Assembly (NCBI GenBank): GCA_963709525.1 | Contig: CAVPXB010000022.1 | Coordinates: 98,415 to 162,414 of the forward strand | DNA from: CAIWHR01 sp963709525 | Lineage (GTDB): Bacteria > Pseudomonadota > Gammaproteobacteria > Burkholderiales > Casimicrobiaceae | Reading direction: 5' to 3' | DNA length: 64,000 bases | In this document: positions 27,171 through 36,937 of the stretch, in pieces | Numbering within the stretch: position 1 is the first letter of the stretch | Layout: each line of letters begins with the position of its first letter | Notes under the pieces: generated by a model | What the model saw: only the letters and a program-made list of their open reading frames with translations | What the model was told of the DNA's origin: nothing | The model's database searches: none | Translations under genes and position numbers: made by a program

Positions 27171-27797
27171 CTAGGGCTTGCCCGCAGTCTCCGGCGGGAC
27201 GCCCGCGGAGACGGCAACGGCAAAAGCCGCGGCCTGCGCGAGTGCGCTCGCGAGCGCCGTGTTGGCGGCGACGACGCCGCCGTCGGGGTCGTCGGACGCC
27301 GCGGCGACGTCGACGTCGACGACACGCGCCGCGATGACGCGGCGGCCGCGGAGGTCGAGGAGCCGGAAGCGCAGCGACAGCTCGACACGGCTCGGCCGTG
27401 TCATGAAGTTCTGCTGCAGCCGGATGAGCTCGGTGTCGAGCCTCAGGTCGGCGGGGACGCCCGCCGGCGCAGGCACCACCGCGCGGAAGTAGCCGGTCTG
27501 CTCGAGCGCATGCGTGAGCGGTGGTCCGATCATGCGGGCCGGCGCGTCCACCCAGCGATGCGTGGCGAACGCGTCGAGCACGAACGGTTTCTGCACGTAC
27601 AGCAGCGCAGCGGTGTCGAATCCGGGCGCGGAGCGCGGCACGCTCACCTCCAGCACGAGCTCGCGCGCCGCCTGTGCGCGCGGGATCGCGGGCTTCGCAT
27701 CGAGCACGTGCAGCACGGCCTCCTCGATCTTCGGCGATGGCAACGCGCTGCAGCCCGCCACGAGCGTGGCCACGATGGACAACACGGTGCGCAGCAT
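27171..27797 (-). CDS. ABC transport auxiliary lipoprotein (PqiC/DUF330-like)
   Basis: The 208-residue lipoprotein has lipobox VAGC (Cys15). Its body matches the auxiliary lipoproteins found with MCE transporters, with the alternating-strand DUF330 fold containing VLEVSVPRSAPGFDTAALLY. It is the last gene of the Mla-type operon, 87 bp after the MCE gene. It probably sits on the outer membrane and receives or passes lipid. Confidence 0.8.
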   Translation of the reverse strand: MLRTVLSIVATLVAGCSALPSPKIEEAVLHVLDAKPAIPRAQAARELVLEVSVPRSAPGFDTAALLYVQKPFVLDAFATHRWVDAPARMIGPPLTHALEQTGYFRAVVPAPAGVPADLRLDTELIRLQQNFMTRPSRVELSLRFRLLDLRGRRVIAARVVDVDVAAASDDPDGGVVAANTALASALAQAAAFAVAVSAGVPPETAGKP

Positions 27798-27883
27798 CGG
27801 TCGGCTCCGATGCTCGGCGGCATCCCTGGCCGAGCACATGCCGGCGCGCGCAGCGCGGCCCGGCGCAAATTGGTTCGCGTTCC

Positions 27884-28831
27884 TCATTCGCCGGGCCCCT
27901 TCTTCGCCGTCGGCCGCCCGTAGAGGAGGACCGACGGGTTGCGATCAACTGCATCGCCGACGCGGCGCAGCGTCGCGGTCAGGCCGCGCAACTCATCGAC
28001 GAGCGCGCGCACTTCCGGTAGCGTTGACCCCGTGAACTGTGCGAGATCGGCGCGCGTGCCGTCGAGCGTTCCGCGAGCACTCGCGCCGGCGCCGGCCACT
28101 TCGGTCGCCATGCGCTCGAACGCGATGGCCGTGTGCTCGATGCGTTGCACCAACTGCGGCAGCTGGTCGGCGATCGCCGCCGCCTTGTCGGTCGTGCGCG
28201 CGGCGGCGTCCATCGTGCGCATGGTGCTCGCGAGCGCGGCGTCGATCGTCGCCGAGCGCGCGGCAAGCGTGCGCGACAGCTGCGACAGGTCCGCGAGCGT
28301 GGCCTTCACCGCGCGCCGGTTCTCGTCGTCGAGAAGCGCGTTGACGCTGTCGCTCACACGGTTCAGGTTGGCGAGCAGCTCGGGGATCGACGTCTCGACA
28401 CGGTTCATGAGCGACGGTGCCGACGCGATCACCGGATATGGTTCGCCAGGCCGCGCACGCAGGCCCGCCGACTCGCGGTGGCCCGCTGTCAGCTCGACGT
28501 AGGCAATGCCAGTCAGCCCCTGCGTCTGCAGCGTCGCCAACGTATCCTCCTTCACCGGCGTTCCGCGTTCGATGTCGAGCGTCACCTGCACCTGCTCGAC
28601 GTTGCCGGGCGCAAGCGCGATCTTGCGCACACGGCCGACGTCCACGCCGCGGTAGCGGACCGGCGCGTTGAGGTTGAGTCCCGCGACCGACTCGGCCATG
28701 TACGTCTCGTACATATCGTAGCTCTTGCGGTAGTACTTGCCGCTGGACAGCCACAGCACGCCGGTGATCATCGCGACGGTCAGCACGATGACGAACGCGC
28801 CCACGACCGCGAAGTTCACTTTCGCTTCCAT
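27884..28831 (-). CDS. MCE/MlaD family lipid-binding protein
   Basis: The 315-residue protein has one N-terminal membrane anchor (about 9-29) and a single MCE domain (about 38-115) with NAPVRYRGVDVGRV. A long helical C-terminus (about 140-315) is rich in Ala, Leu and Thr and could form a tunnel-like coil. It overlaps the ATPase gene by 16 bp. This is the substrate-binding ring of a phospholipid transporter. Confidence 0.88.
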   Translation of the reverse strand: MEAKVNFAVVGAFVIVLTVAMITGVLWLSSGKYYRKSYDMYETYMAESVAGLNLNAPVRYRGVDVGRVRKIALAPGNVEQVQVTLDIERGTPVKEDTLATLQTQGLTGIAYVELTAGHRESAGLRARPGEPYPVIASAPSLMNRVETSIPELLANLNRVSDSVNALLDDENRRAVKATLADLSQLSRTLAARSATIDAALASTMRTMDAAARTTDKAAAIADQLPQLVQRIEHTAIAFERMATEVAGAGASARGTLDGTRADLAQFTGSTLPEVRALVDELRGLTATLRRVGDAVDRNPSVLLYGRPTAKKGPGE

Positions 28832-29613
28832 GCCTGCTCCAGTGCGGCGCGCCCGCGCGGGCCGTGGAAATACTGGCGGACCAGCGGGTCGTCCGAGTGC
28901 GACAGCTCGGTCATCGACCCGATGCCGACGATGCGCCCCTTGCCCAGGACGGCCACGTTGTCCGCGGCGCGCCACATGAGGTCGAGGTCGTGCGTCACCA
29001 TCATGATCGTAAGACCGAGTCCGTCGCGCAGGCTGCGCACCAGTTCGTCGATCCCGCTCGCGGAGAGCGGGTCTAGGCCCGCGGTTGGCTCGTCGAGGAA
29101 CAGAAGTTCCGGATCCAGCGCCAGCGCGCGCGCGAGCGACGCGCGCTTGCGCATGCCGCCGGAGAGCTCGCTGGGGTATTTGGGTCCGGCATCAGGCGGC
29201 AGTCCGGTCAGCGCGACCTTCACCGCGGCGATCTCGCGGACCAGCCGCTCCGGTAGGTCGGTGTGCTCGCGCAGCACCAGGCCGACGTTCTCGGCGACCG
29301 TGAGGGCGCTGAAGAGCGCGCCGCGCTCGAACATCACGCCCCACCGCCGGCGCAGCGGCAGCGCGGCGGCGTCGGAGAGCCCGACAACCTCCTGCCCGAA
29401 GACGCGGATCGAGCCGGATGCGGGCTGCTGCAGCAGGATGATCTCGCGCAACAGCGTGGACTTGCCCGCGCCGCTGCCACCCACCAGCGCGAAGATCTCG
29501 CCGGGGTTCACCGCGAGGCTCACGTCCTCGTGGACGACCGCGTCGCCGAAGCGCGTGCTGACGCTGCAAACGTCGACGACGGCGGCAGGCGGCGGATGCG
29601 GGTGCGCGTCCAT
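28816..29613 (-). CDS. MlaF-like ABC transporter ATPase
   Basis: The 265-residue ATPase has Walker A GGSGAGKST, signature ELSGGMRKRASLARAL and Walker B LLFLDEPTAGLDP. The ELSGGM.KR form is typical of MCE-associated ATPases. The start codon overlaps the permease stop (TGATG). It powers lipid movement with the MlaE-type permease. Confidence 0.92.
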   Translation of the reverse strand: MDAHPHPPPAAVVDVCSVSTRFGDAVVHEDVSLAVNPGEIFALVGGSGAGKSTLLREIILLQQPASGSIRVFGQEVVGLSDAAALPLRRRWGVMFERGALFSALTVAENVGLVLREHTDLPERLVREIAAVKVALTGLPPDAGPKYPSELSGGMRKRASLARALALDPELLFLDEPTAGLDPLSASGIDELVRSLRDGLGLTIMMVTHDLDLMWRAADNVAVLGKGRIVGIGSMTELSHSDDPLVRQYFHGPRGRAALEQAWKRK

Positions 29614-30749
29614 CACAGGTCGAGCCAGAGGAAGACAATCGAGAAGATCGCGTCGGTCACGATCACGAGGAAGATCGACTGCACGACGCTCATCGTCGTC
29701 TGCGCGCCCACGCTCTCCGCGCTGCCGGTCACCTGGAAGCCGCGATAGCAGCCGACGAGGGCGATGATCATCGCGAACACCGGTGCCTTGGCGAGTCCCG
29801 TCCAGTAGGAGGATAGCTGGACCGCCTCGTCGAGCCGGTCGACGAAGACGTCGAAACCGACGTCGAGCTTCAAACGCGCCATCACCATGCCGCCCAACAC
29901 GCCCGTCACGTCGGTGTAGACGGTCAGCAGCGGCATCACGATGATCAGCGCGATCACCTTCGGCAGCACGAGCAGCTCCTGCGCGCCGACGCCGATCGTG
30001 CGCAGCGCGTCGATCTCCTCGGTGACCTTCATCGTGCCGATCTGCGCCGTGTAGGCCGACCCGGAGCGGCCGGCGATGATGATCGCGGTCAGCAGCGGCG
30101 ACAGCTCGCGCAGCATCGCGAGCGAAACGAGGTCGACGACGAAGATGTTGGCGCCGAAGCGCTGCAACTGGTCGGCGCCCTGGTAGGCGATCACCACTCC
30201 CATCAGGAACGACAGCAGACCCGTGATCGGCAGCGCCTCGACGCCCGCCGTCTGCACGTTGTGCAGGATCGGCCGCCAGCGCAGCCGTTGCGGATGGCGC
30301 AGCGCGCAGAGCATCGCGATTGCGCTCTCGCCGACGAACGCCAGGTAGCCGGCGCTTCCCGTCACGTTCGCCCATGCGTGCCGCCCCAGGCGTTCGAGCC
30401 GGCCCGGCACCGGCGGGGCCGGCGACGCGAGCGGGATCTCGCGCGACGCGATCAGTTCGAGCAGCGACGCGAACTCCGGGCGCAGGCCGACGAGGCGCGC
30501 CGTGCAGCCGCGCGCCTCGAGTTCACGCACGGTCCGGTGCAGCAGCCACGCGCCGGTCGTGTCGAGGGGCGACACGCCAGACGCGTCGATTGCGACCTCG
30601 CCCGTAGCCGGCCACGGTACACGGGCGAGGCGGGGCTCGACGTCCGCGATCGTGCGGACTGTCCACGCGCCCGCGCAGCGCACGTCCCGCGCGTCCGTCG
30701 CGGGGGAGTACGTCAGGACTGGGGAGGGTACCGTGGCTTCGGAGGACAT
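29613..30749 (-). CDS. MlaE-like permease with N-terminal STAS domain
   Basis: The N-terminal STAS domain (about 20-105), with the IDASGVSPLDTTGAW motif equivalent to MlaB, is fused to an MlaE permease domain (about 130-378) with six helices. The permease carries SGSAYTAQIGTMKVTEEIDA. The fusion explains the absence of a separate mlaB gene. The start MSSEAT at 30749 is chosen; the frame is open to 30833. It is the first gene of the operon. Confidence 0.9.
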   Translation of the reverse strand: MSSEATVPSPVLTYSPATDARDVRCAGAWTVRTIADVEPRLARVPWPATGEVAIDASGVSPLDTTGAWLLHRTVRELEARGCTARLVGLRPEFASLLELIASREIPLASPAPPVPGRLERLGRHAWANVTGSAGYLAFVGESAIAMLCALRHPQRLRWRPILHNVQTAGVEALPITGLLSFLMGVVIAYQGADQLQRFGANIFVVDLVSLAMLRELSPLLTAIIIAGRSGSAYTAQIGTMKVTEEIDALRTIGVGAQELLVLPKVIALIIVMPLLTVYTDVTGVLGGMVMARLKLDVGFDVFVDRLDEAVQLSSYWTGLAKAPVFAMIIALVGCYRGFQVTGSAESVGAQTTMSVVQSIFLVIVTDAIFSIVFLWLDL

Positions 30750-30873
30750 CGCGCGAGGCTGGATTGTCGGGTACGCCAGGGATGCCGCAAGCGCCGCGAC
30801 GATGCATGCGCCGCTATCGACGCTTGCGAGCAACTACTAAGTACCCCGTTTCGCAAATACGCACACATGAGAT

Positions 30874-30945
30874 CGCGCCTTTCGGGATGGCGGCGTTGCA
30901 AATCCTCGCGATACCACGGGGTATCGCTGCGGTTTGCGCCTTGCC
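30874..30945 (+). repeat. dispersed structured repeat, copy 1
   Basis: It contains the long imperfect palindrome GGCGTTGCAAA...TTTGCGCC with inner stem GCGATACC-ACGG-GGTATCGC. A copy in the opposite orientation lies at 44665-44735, with compensating changes in the inner stem. Confidence 0.65.
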
Positions 30946-31030
30946 CTGACCGAAACGCATCGATCTCATTGCGTGTGCGTACTTACGAATCGGTGTACTA
31001 AGCGTCACTTGAATACATGACAAACACTTT

Positions 31031-31100
31031 GTCGTTCCCGCGAAGGCGGGAACCCAGCGGCTTTCGTCGCACGCCATTGGATCCCCGCCTTCGCGGAAGG
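31031..31100 (+). repeat. REP-like inverted pair
   Basis: The hairpin GTTCCCGCGAAGGCGGGAAC at 31034-31053 faces a related inverted copy, ATCCCCGCCTTCGCGG, at 31081-31096. This is the common proteobacterial REP pair arrangement. Confidence 0.7.
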
Positions 31101-31583
31101 ATAGGAAATCCAACCTCCGAGGCGCCCACCGGGAGAGGTTATCACGGGTTGACGCGACCGGGCGGGCGGGGAGATGGAGTGGCTGGGCGTCACCGTGGGG
31201 GCGTGTCTGTCCCGTTTACAGGTGATCCGCCTGCGCCGGAGTGCCCGCGGCTCGCGCACGGCGGCCGCATTTGTCCGACGTATGATCTGCGGCAAACACC
31301 GGCAGACTGGATGGGGCTGCCGCACCGGCAGCGGCAGGTTGCGCATCGAGGGCGGGAAGTAATCCGCTGTCCACGGCATGGAGGCTACTTTCGCCGGATT
31401 GCTTGTCGGGTGGCGCGCATTTCGGCTGCGCTCAACGGTGCGCCTCCCGCGCTCCGCCGGATATCTCGTCGACAGCCGCGAACCGTGCGCCCAAACGCCG
31501 CATCTCGGCCTCAGGGTGCGTGGCCTTGAACACAGGGATCGCATTTTGAGCAAGCCGCAGCCCGGGCACGTGATCGGCCCCCC
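31101..31583. other. intergenic stretch after the pncA remnant
   Basis: No intact gene is seen. On the minus strand a frame shifted relative to the pncA start reads VPGLRLAQNAIPVFKATHPE, which may be decayed coding sequence, but I do not recognise it. Confidence 0.4.
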
Positions 31584-31685
31584 GGGTACCGCGAGCGATC
31601 CCGTGACGAAATCGTTCTGCATGTCCACGACGACGAGCGCATCGTCGGGCGCCAGGGCAAGTGCTGGCTGGCCGGCCGTCTTCAT
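31584..31685 (-). pseudogene. pncA: nicotinamidase (pncA) N-terminal remnant
   Basis: About 34 residues starting at ATG 31685 carry the nicotinamidase start DALVVVDMQNDFVTGSLAVP with the catalytic Asp. The frame then breaks near a CCCCCC run (about 31580), and no catalytic Cys region follows. It lies just 3' of pncB on the same strand, so the original pair salvaged nicotinamide to NAD. Confidence 0.65.
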
Positions 31686-31731
31686 GATTGCTGCTGCTGA
31701 TCCGGTTGCGTCGCGTTCGTCTCGGAACTCC

Positions 31732-33063
31732 TCAGGTGCGGGCGTCGATCTCGGCCGCGAGCTCTCGCAGTGCCGGCGCGAGCTCGACCTGCGGGGGCAC
31801 TTGGCCATCCAGCGCCCGCAATGACTCCGGCAGCCGCGCAACTTCCTCACACACGCGTTGTCGGATCACGGACAGCTCCGGCAGCGGCGCGACCAGGCGT
31901 CCTTCGCGCACCACTGGCACGAGGAGCGGCGTCCCGGGAACCGGATGCGACGCCAGCGTCACCACGTCGCGCTGCCATCGACCCGCGGCGTCGTATTGCC
32001 GATAGACCTGCTTGCGACCCGGCCACGTGGCCTTTCCCTCGGACCGCTTGCGCCGGGGTTCTCCGTCGTATTCCTGCAGCTTGTAGGCGCAGTCGAGATA
32101 GGGAGCGTCGGCGGAAGTATTCATGCGCGTCCCGATGCCGAAGCCGTCGATCGGCGCGCCTCGCGTGAGCAGGTCACGGACCTGGAACTCGTCGAGATTC
32201 CCGCTCGCGAAGATCGACACTGCCGCAAGACCGTTCGTGTCGAGAATCGCGCGCACGCGCCGCGCATGCTCGGCCAGATCTCCGCTGTCGATGCGCACGC
32301 CCTTGATCGCGATTCCCTCGGCGGCCAAGGTGCGCGCAAGCTGCACGACCTTGTGCGCGGCGCGCTCGGTGTCGTAGGTGTCGATCAGGAGGATCGCGTT
32401 CTCCGGTTGCGTCCGGGCGAAGGCCGCGAACGCCGCACTCTCGTCCGCGTGGGCCTGGATATACGAGTGAGCCATCGTGCCGTAGATCGGCACACCGAAC
32501 TGCCGACCGGCGTCCACGGTGGCCGTGCCCGAAAACCCGGCGAGATAGCTCGCCCGCGCCGAGAGCAGCGCGGCTTCGCCACCGTGCGCGCGGCGCAACC
32601 CGAAGTCGACGAGCAACCGTCCCGGCGCAGCGAGCGCGCAGCGCACGGCCTTGCTGGCGACGATCGTCTGGTAGTGCATCAGGTTCATCACCCGGCTTTC
32701 GACGAGCTGCGCCTCCCGTATCGGTGCGGTTATGCGGATCATTGGCTCGTCGGGGAAGCACGTGGTGCCTTCCGGCATCGCGTCGACGTCGCCCGTGAAG
32801 CGCAGGTCGCGCAGCGATGCGAGAAACGCCGGCGCGAATCGCCCCGTTACCCCGAGGTAGGCAAGCTCGTCGGCCGTGAAGCGCAGGTCGAGCAGGTATT
32901 CGGCGACCTGCGCAAGGCCGGCCGCCACGAGAAAATTGCGCTGCGACGGGAGCTTGCGCACGAAAAGCTCGAACACCGCGATCGCGCTCATGCGCTCGGC
33001 CCAGTAGGCCTGCAGCATCGTGAGCTCGTACAGGTCGGTCAGAAGGACGGATGGCGACTGCAT
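31732..33063 (-). CDS. pncB: nicotinate phosphoribosyltransferase
   Basis: The 443-residue protein begins with the family's LLTDLYELTMLQAYW. It has the phosphoribosyl site VRIDSGDLAEHAR and the FASGNLDEF motif. It converts nicotinate and PRPP to nicotinate mononucleotide in the NAD salvage pathway. I start at ATG 33063 because homology begins there, although the frame is open to 33366. It precedes the pncA remnant. Confidence 0.93.
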   Translation of the reverse strand: MQSPSVLLTDLYELTMLQAYWAERMSAIAVFELFVRKLPSQRNFLVAAGLAQVAEYLLDLRFTADELAYLGVTGRFAPAFLASLRDLRFTGDVDAMPEGTTCFPDEPMIRITAPIREAQLVESRVMNLMHYQTIVASKAVRCALAAPGRLLVDFGLRRAHGGEAALLSARASYLAGFSGTATVDAGRQFGVPIYGTMAHSYIQAHADESAAFAAFARTQPENAILLIDTYDTERAAHKVVQLARTLAAEGIAIKGVRIDSGDLAEHARRVRAILDTNGLAAVSIFASGNLDEFQVRDLLTRGAPIDGFGIGTRMNTSADAPYLDCAYKLQEYDGEPRRKRSEGKATWPGRKQVYRQYDAAGRWQRDVVTLASHPVPGTPLLVPVVREGRLVAPLPELSVIRQRVCEEVARLPESLRALDGQVPPQVELAPALRELAAEIDART

Positions 33064-33702
33064 GTGCGAACGATCGTCGGATGCCCGTATTTGCGAGGAC
33101 GGCTGGCGATGCGCGCAGCGCAATCGCAGAGGGAGAGCAAATCCAACGCTCCCGACGCACCGTCGAGAGCACCTTAGCACGTCTTGACTTGCCCGGAGCG
33201 ACGGGAAGCTGGGGTGATCAGGAGTCGCTGCGGGGCCACGGTAGCCCCGGGGTGCGGGTGTTTCCCGAGGGTCAGCGAGCTCGCGCCGCGTGCCCGGCGG
33301 CCGACGGGCAGACGGAGTGGTTGTGCGTCGCCGTGGGGGTGGTTTCCCGCGTTGCGCGGGTGACACGTGCCCGCCGACGCGCTCGCAGGTCGGGCACGAC
33401 GGCCGCAGGCGCGGGCCCGCCCGTCGCGGCTATGTCCTTCTGGACCAGACGCATCGGGAGTGCGTCCGGGAACACGGATGCGACAACGTCGCTGAATGCC
33501 CGCTGCGAAGGCTCTTCACGGGCATCGAGTTCGGTTCGAAGAAAGGAAAGGCCAAGACAGATTCGGGATCGAATCGCGATTAGGCGTCAACGCGCTCAGG
33601 ACGTCGCGCCAGGAATCGGGCACGTCCGGAAGAGCAGGCCCAAGCCCCTGAGTCTTCAACCTGTCAACCCGGTCGCTCACAGTTGACGTGGCCGCGCGAC
33701 CC
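33064..33702. other. 639-bp intergenic stretch
   Basis: I see no supported gene. A roughly 36-bp segment near 33298 loosely resembles one near 31164, so the two flank pncB, but the match is weak. Confidence 0.4.
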
Positions 33703-34518
33703 TCAACCCTTGACGGCGCCCATCGTCAGCCCCTTCACCACATACTTCTGGAAAATCATCGTCAGAACTATCGCCGGAGCCATGATCGCGACGGCGGCGG
33801 CCATCACACCGCCCCAATCGACTTCCGCATAGGAAAGAAAGTTGTAGACGGCGATCGGGAGGGTCTTCGTCTTCTCCATGCTGAGCACCTGCGAGAACAT
33901 GAAGTTGTTCCAGGAAAAGATGAAGGACAGCGTCGTCGCGGTGATGATGCCCGGCCCCGACAGCGGCAGGATGATCTTCCAGAAGGCGTACTGCCGGGTC
34001 GCACCGTCCACCATCGCCGACTCCTCCATCTCGGGCGGAATGGTAAGGAAGTAGCTGGACATGATCCAGACGACGATGGGCAAGGCGATGAGCATGTGGC
34101 TCAGGATCAGCGCCGTGTAGCTGTCCATCAGGCCCAGCCGCGAAAAGACGATGTACCAGGGCATCAGAAACGAGATCCCCGGCATCAGGCGGGCCAGCAG
34201 AATGAACACGGCGAGCTTTCTTTGCGTGAACCGCGCGATCGAATATGCCGCAGGAAGACCGAGGACGAGCGACAAGCCCACGGCGGTCGTGCCGACGATC
34301 GTCGAGTTCAGGAAATACTTCAGAAAGTCCTGTTCCCCGAAGACCTTCTCGTAGTTCTGCAGGGTCGGAGTGAAAAGCATCTTCGGCGGCCAGGAGATGA
34401 TGTCGACCTGTGTCTTGAACGACGACGACAGCATCCAGAGAAACGGGAACAGCACGATGAGCACGATCCCGACGACTGCGAGATAGAACAAGGCGGTCGA
34501 CAGAGACTTCTTGTTCAT
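33703..34518 (-). CDS. sugar ABC transporter permease (MalG type)
   Basis: The 271-residue protein has six helices and the inner-membrane permease EAA-like loop MEESAMVDGATRQYAFWKII. It begins with MNKKSLSTALFY, typical of the MalG/CUT1 class. I chose the start at 34518; ten more residues are open upstream. It is the last gene of the ABC operon. Confidence 0.9.
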   Translation of the reverse strand: MNKKSLSTALFYLAVVGIVLIVLFPFLWMLSSSFKTQVDIISWPPKMLFTPTLQNYEKVFGEQDFLKYFLNSTIVGTTAVGLSLVLGLPAAYSIARFTQRKLAVFILLARLMPGISFLMPWYIVFSRLGLMDSYTALILSHMLIALPIVVWIMSSYFLTIPPEMEESAMVDGATRQYAFWKIILPLSGPGIITATTLSFIFSWNNFMFSQVLSMEKTKTLPIAVYNFLSYAEVDWGGVMAAAVAIMAPAIVLTMIFQKYVVKGLTMGAVKG

Positions 34519-34557
34519 CGGGGGCTCCTCGCTCGGTTCCTCAGGCAACGCCGCGGG

Positions 34558-35448
34558 TCACGGCTCGCTCACTCTTCCGACTGCGGCGCGCAGCTTCATG
34601 ATCCCGAGGCTGCAACCGAAAACGACAACGAAGAGAACGACGAGAATGACCGCCGACTGTCCCATGCGGAAATACTCGAAGCTGTACTTGAAGCCCATGA
34701 TGTTGAGCGTTTCCGACGCGTAGCCGGGGCCGCCTCCGGTCATGGCGAAGATGATGTCGAACGTCTTGAGAGCGTCGATCAGGCGGAGGATCAGTGCGGT
34801 CAGAATGACCGGCATGACCATGGGAATGGTGACCCACCGGATAATCTGCCACTCGCTCGCGCCGTCGATTCGTGCAGCCTCGACCGGCTCCTCCGACAAG
34901 CCGGCGAGACCCGCGAGAACGATGAGCGTGATCATCGGTGTCCACTGCCACACATCGACGAGCACCAGCGAGGGGATGACCGACTTGGCGCTCGAGATCC
35001 ACAGGCCGGGAGGCAATCCGAACGACTGCAGAACGAAATTGAGCAGGCCGATGGTCGGATCGAAGAACAGGTTGAACACGATCCCGATGGCGACCGGCGT
35101 TGCAACGAGAGGCAGCAGCAGCAGCAACTTGGCGAGGGTCTTGCCGACAAAGGCGCGGTTCAGGATGAGGGCGGCGGCGACGCCGAGTACACCCTCGATC
35201 GCGACCGCGAAGGCAGTGAAGGCGAACGTCCTGCCAAGCGCGTTCAGAAAGCGGGGTTCGGTCAGTACTCGCGCGTAGCTCCCGAAGCCGACGAACGTCG
35301 CCGGCATGCCGGAGGTGAGATTCCAGTTGGTGAAACTCAGATACAACGTGTAGAGAACGGGAAAGACCATCAGCATGGCGACGAAGATGATCGCCGGCAG
35401 CGGGAACAGGATGTGCAGATTCCGATCCGTAAAGCTTGCCCGGCTCAT
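34558..35448 (-). CDS. sugar ABC transporter permease (MalF type)
   Basis: The 296-residue protein has six helices and the EAA loop EEPVEAARIDGASEWQIIRW. It has the MalF-type C-terminus with TGGGPGYASET. Both permeases of this transporter are intact, unlike the two genes upstream. It is 39 bp before the MalG-type gene. Confidence 0.9.
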   Translation of the reverse strand: MSRASFTDRNLHILFPLPAIIFVAMLMVFPVLYTLYLSFTNWNLTSGMPATFVGFGSYARVLTEPRFLNALGRTFAFTAFAVAIEGVLGVAAALILNRAFVGKTLAKLLLLLPLVATPVAIGIVFNLFFDPTIGLLNFVLQSFGLPPGLWISSAKSVIPSLVLVDVWQWTPMITLIVLAGLAGLSEEPVEAARIDGASEWQIIRWVTIPMVMPVILTALILRLIDALKTFDIIFAMTGGGPGYASETLNIMGFKYSFEYFRMGQSAVILVVLFVVVFGCSLGIMKLRAAVGRVSEP

Positions 35449-35611
35449 GAGCAACCCCGCGATCCACAAGCTTTGGACCGCGGCGCGATCGGCGAATGCG
35501 TTCCGGCCATCCAACGTAACCTCCGCGGATGGCCGGCACTGCATTCGTGCGATGCCGCGACATCACCGGGCTTTGAGCGCCGATCGCGGCGATCCCGGCT
35601 ACGCGCCTCAC

Positions 35612-36877
35612 TCACTTTCCGTATTCGCCGGTGTCCTGGAGGAGCTCGTTCACCTTTTCGACTTTCTCCTTCGCCATCTTCTCGAGATTCGGCGACGCTC
35701 CCTTGGTGTTGATCGACTCGATGATCAACTCGCCGATCACGTCACGCGCTTCGCCGACTGCGCTCATGTACGGGCGGTCGAGCGGATAGCCGTTCTTGGC
35801 GGCGAAGGCCCGCGTCTCGACCAGTCCCGGATTCACTTTCGCCAGCACCGCCTTGTCTTCCCAGACCGAGGATCGCGCCATGGTGATGTTGGCCAGCATT
35901 CCCTCTGGCCGCGAGTTCCTTGCCGGTCGCCCAGTCGATGAATTTCATCGCCAGATCCTTCTTCTTCGACTGCTTCGCCACGGCCATGCCCCACGACGTC
36001 ACGATGAACGGCGAACTCGCCTTCGGGCCCGCCGGGAAATTGGCGATACCGACCTTGTCCGCGCCCAGCTGCGTCTTGGCAGGATCGACGATCTGGCCGT
36101 AGAAGACCGAGGCATCGGTCCACATGGCGACCTTTCCGGCCTGGAAGAGCGGCATGATGTTTTCCCAGGACATCGACGTGACGCCCTTGGGCCCGTAGTT
36201 GCCGAGCATCTTCCCGTAGAACCGCATGGCGTCGACAGCCGGCTTGGAGTCGAATACGGCGACGCCCTTGTCGAGATACAGGCCGCCGTAGTTATAGACG
36301 TAGCTCGATAGCTGGGTGACGGCCGCCGCGCCCTTTCCGCGCGAGGCGAAAGCCGGCGACGCTCTCGGAATTGAGCTTCGCCGCAGCGGCCTCGAGGTCG
36401 GCGAAGGTGGCGGGAATCTTGATTCCGGCGCCGGCGAGGAGATCCTTCCGGTAGTAGAGCACCTGCCACTCGGTCACCAGCGGAACGATGTACGACCTCG
36501 CTCCGAAGGTCGCGACACTCATGACGTTCTTCGGATAATCGGCAAAGTTGTAGCCCGTGAGCGGTTCGTACCAGCCGTTCTTGTAGAACATCTTCCCTTC
36601 CTGCAGCGGACGGGTCATGAACACATCGACCGAGGAAGAATTCGTGGCGAACTCGGTCGTCAGCTTGGTGGTGAGCTGGCTCTCCTGGAGGCTTTCCGCA
36701 TTGACCTTGATCCCCGTGGCGCTTTCGAACTCGGGAATGGCCGCCTTGAGCAGTTCGCCGTAGGGATGATTCGCAAGCAATACGCGAATTTCCTTGGTCT
36801 GGGCCTGCGCCACGGCACTCGCGACAAGGCTGAGCGAAGCACAACGCGAACAGAGCGTTCCTGATGACTTTTCTCAT
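35612..36877 (-). CDS. sugar ABC transporter substrate-binding protein (several frameshifts)
   Basis: Correct reading needs at least three frame changes, near 36843 (in the signal peptide), 36345 and 35905. The combined protein of about 420 residues has a signal peptide, then QTKEIRVLLANHPYGELL, a CUT1-type body and the C-terminal end LQDTGEYGK. The ATG at 36877 has a GGAGGG site. It is the periplasmic binding component; the sugar is unknown. The indels are single bases, so assembly error is possible. Confidence 0.75.
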
Positions 36878-36937
36878 ACACCCTCCATGAAATGGTACGA
36901 ACCTGCTTGCATAGCAACGGACCTCGAAGCCGAGCGC

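Noticed and set aside
31164..33335. Possible direct repeat flanking pncB (GGAGTGG...CCGTGGGGG at both ends)
   Set aside because: It covers only about 36 bp with many mismatches in very GC-rich DNA, and has no gene or transposase link.
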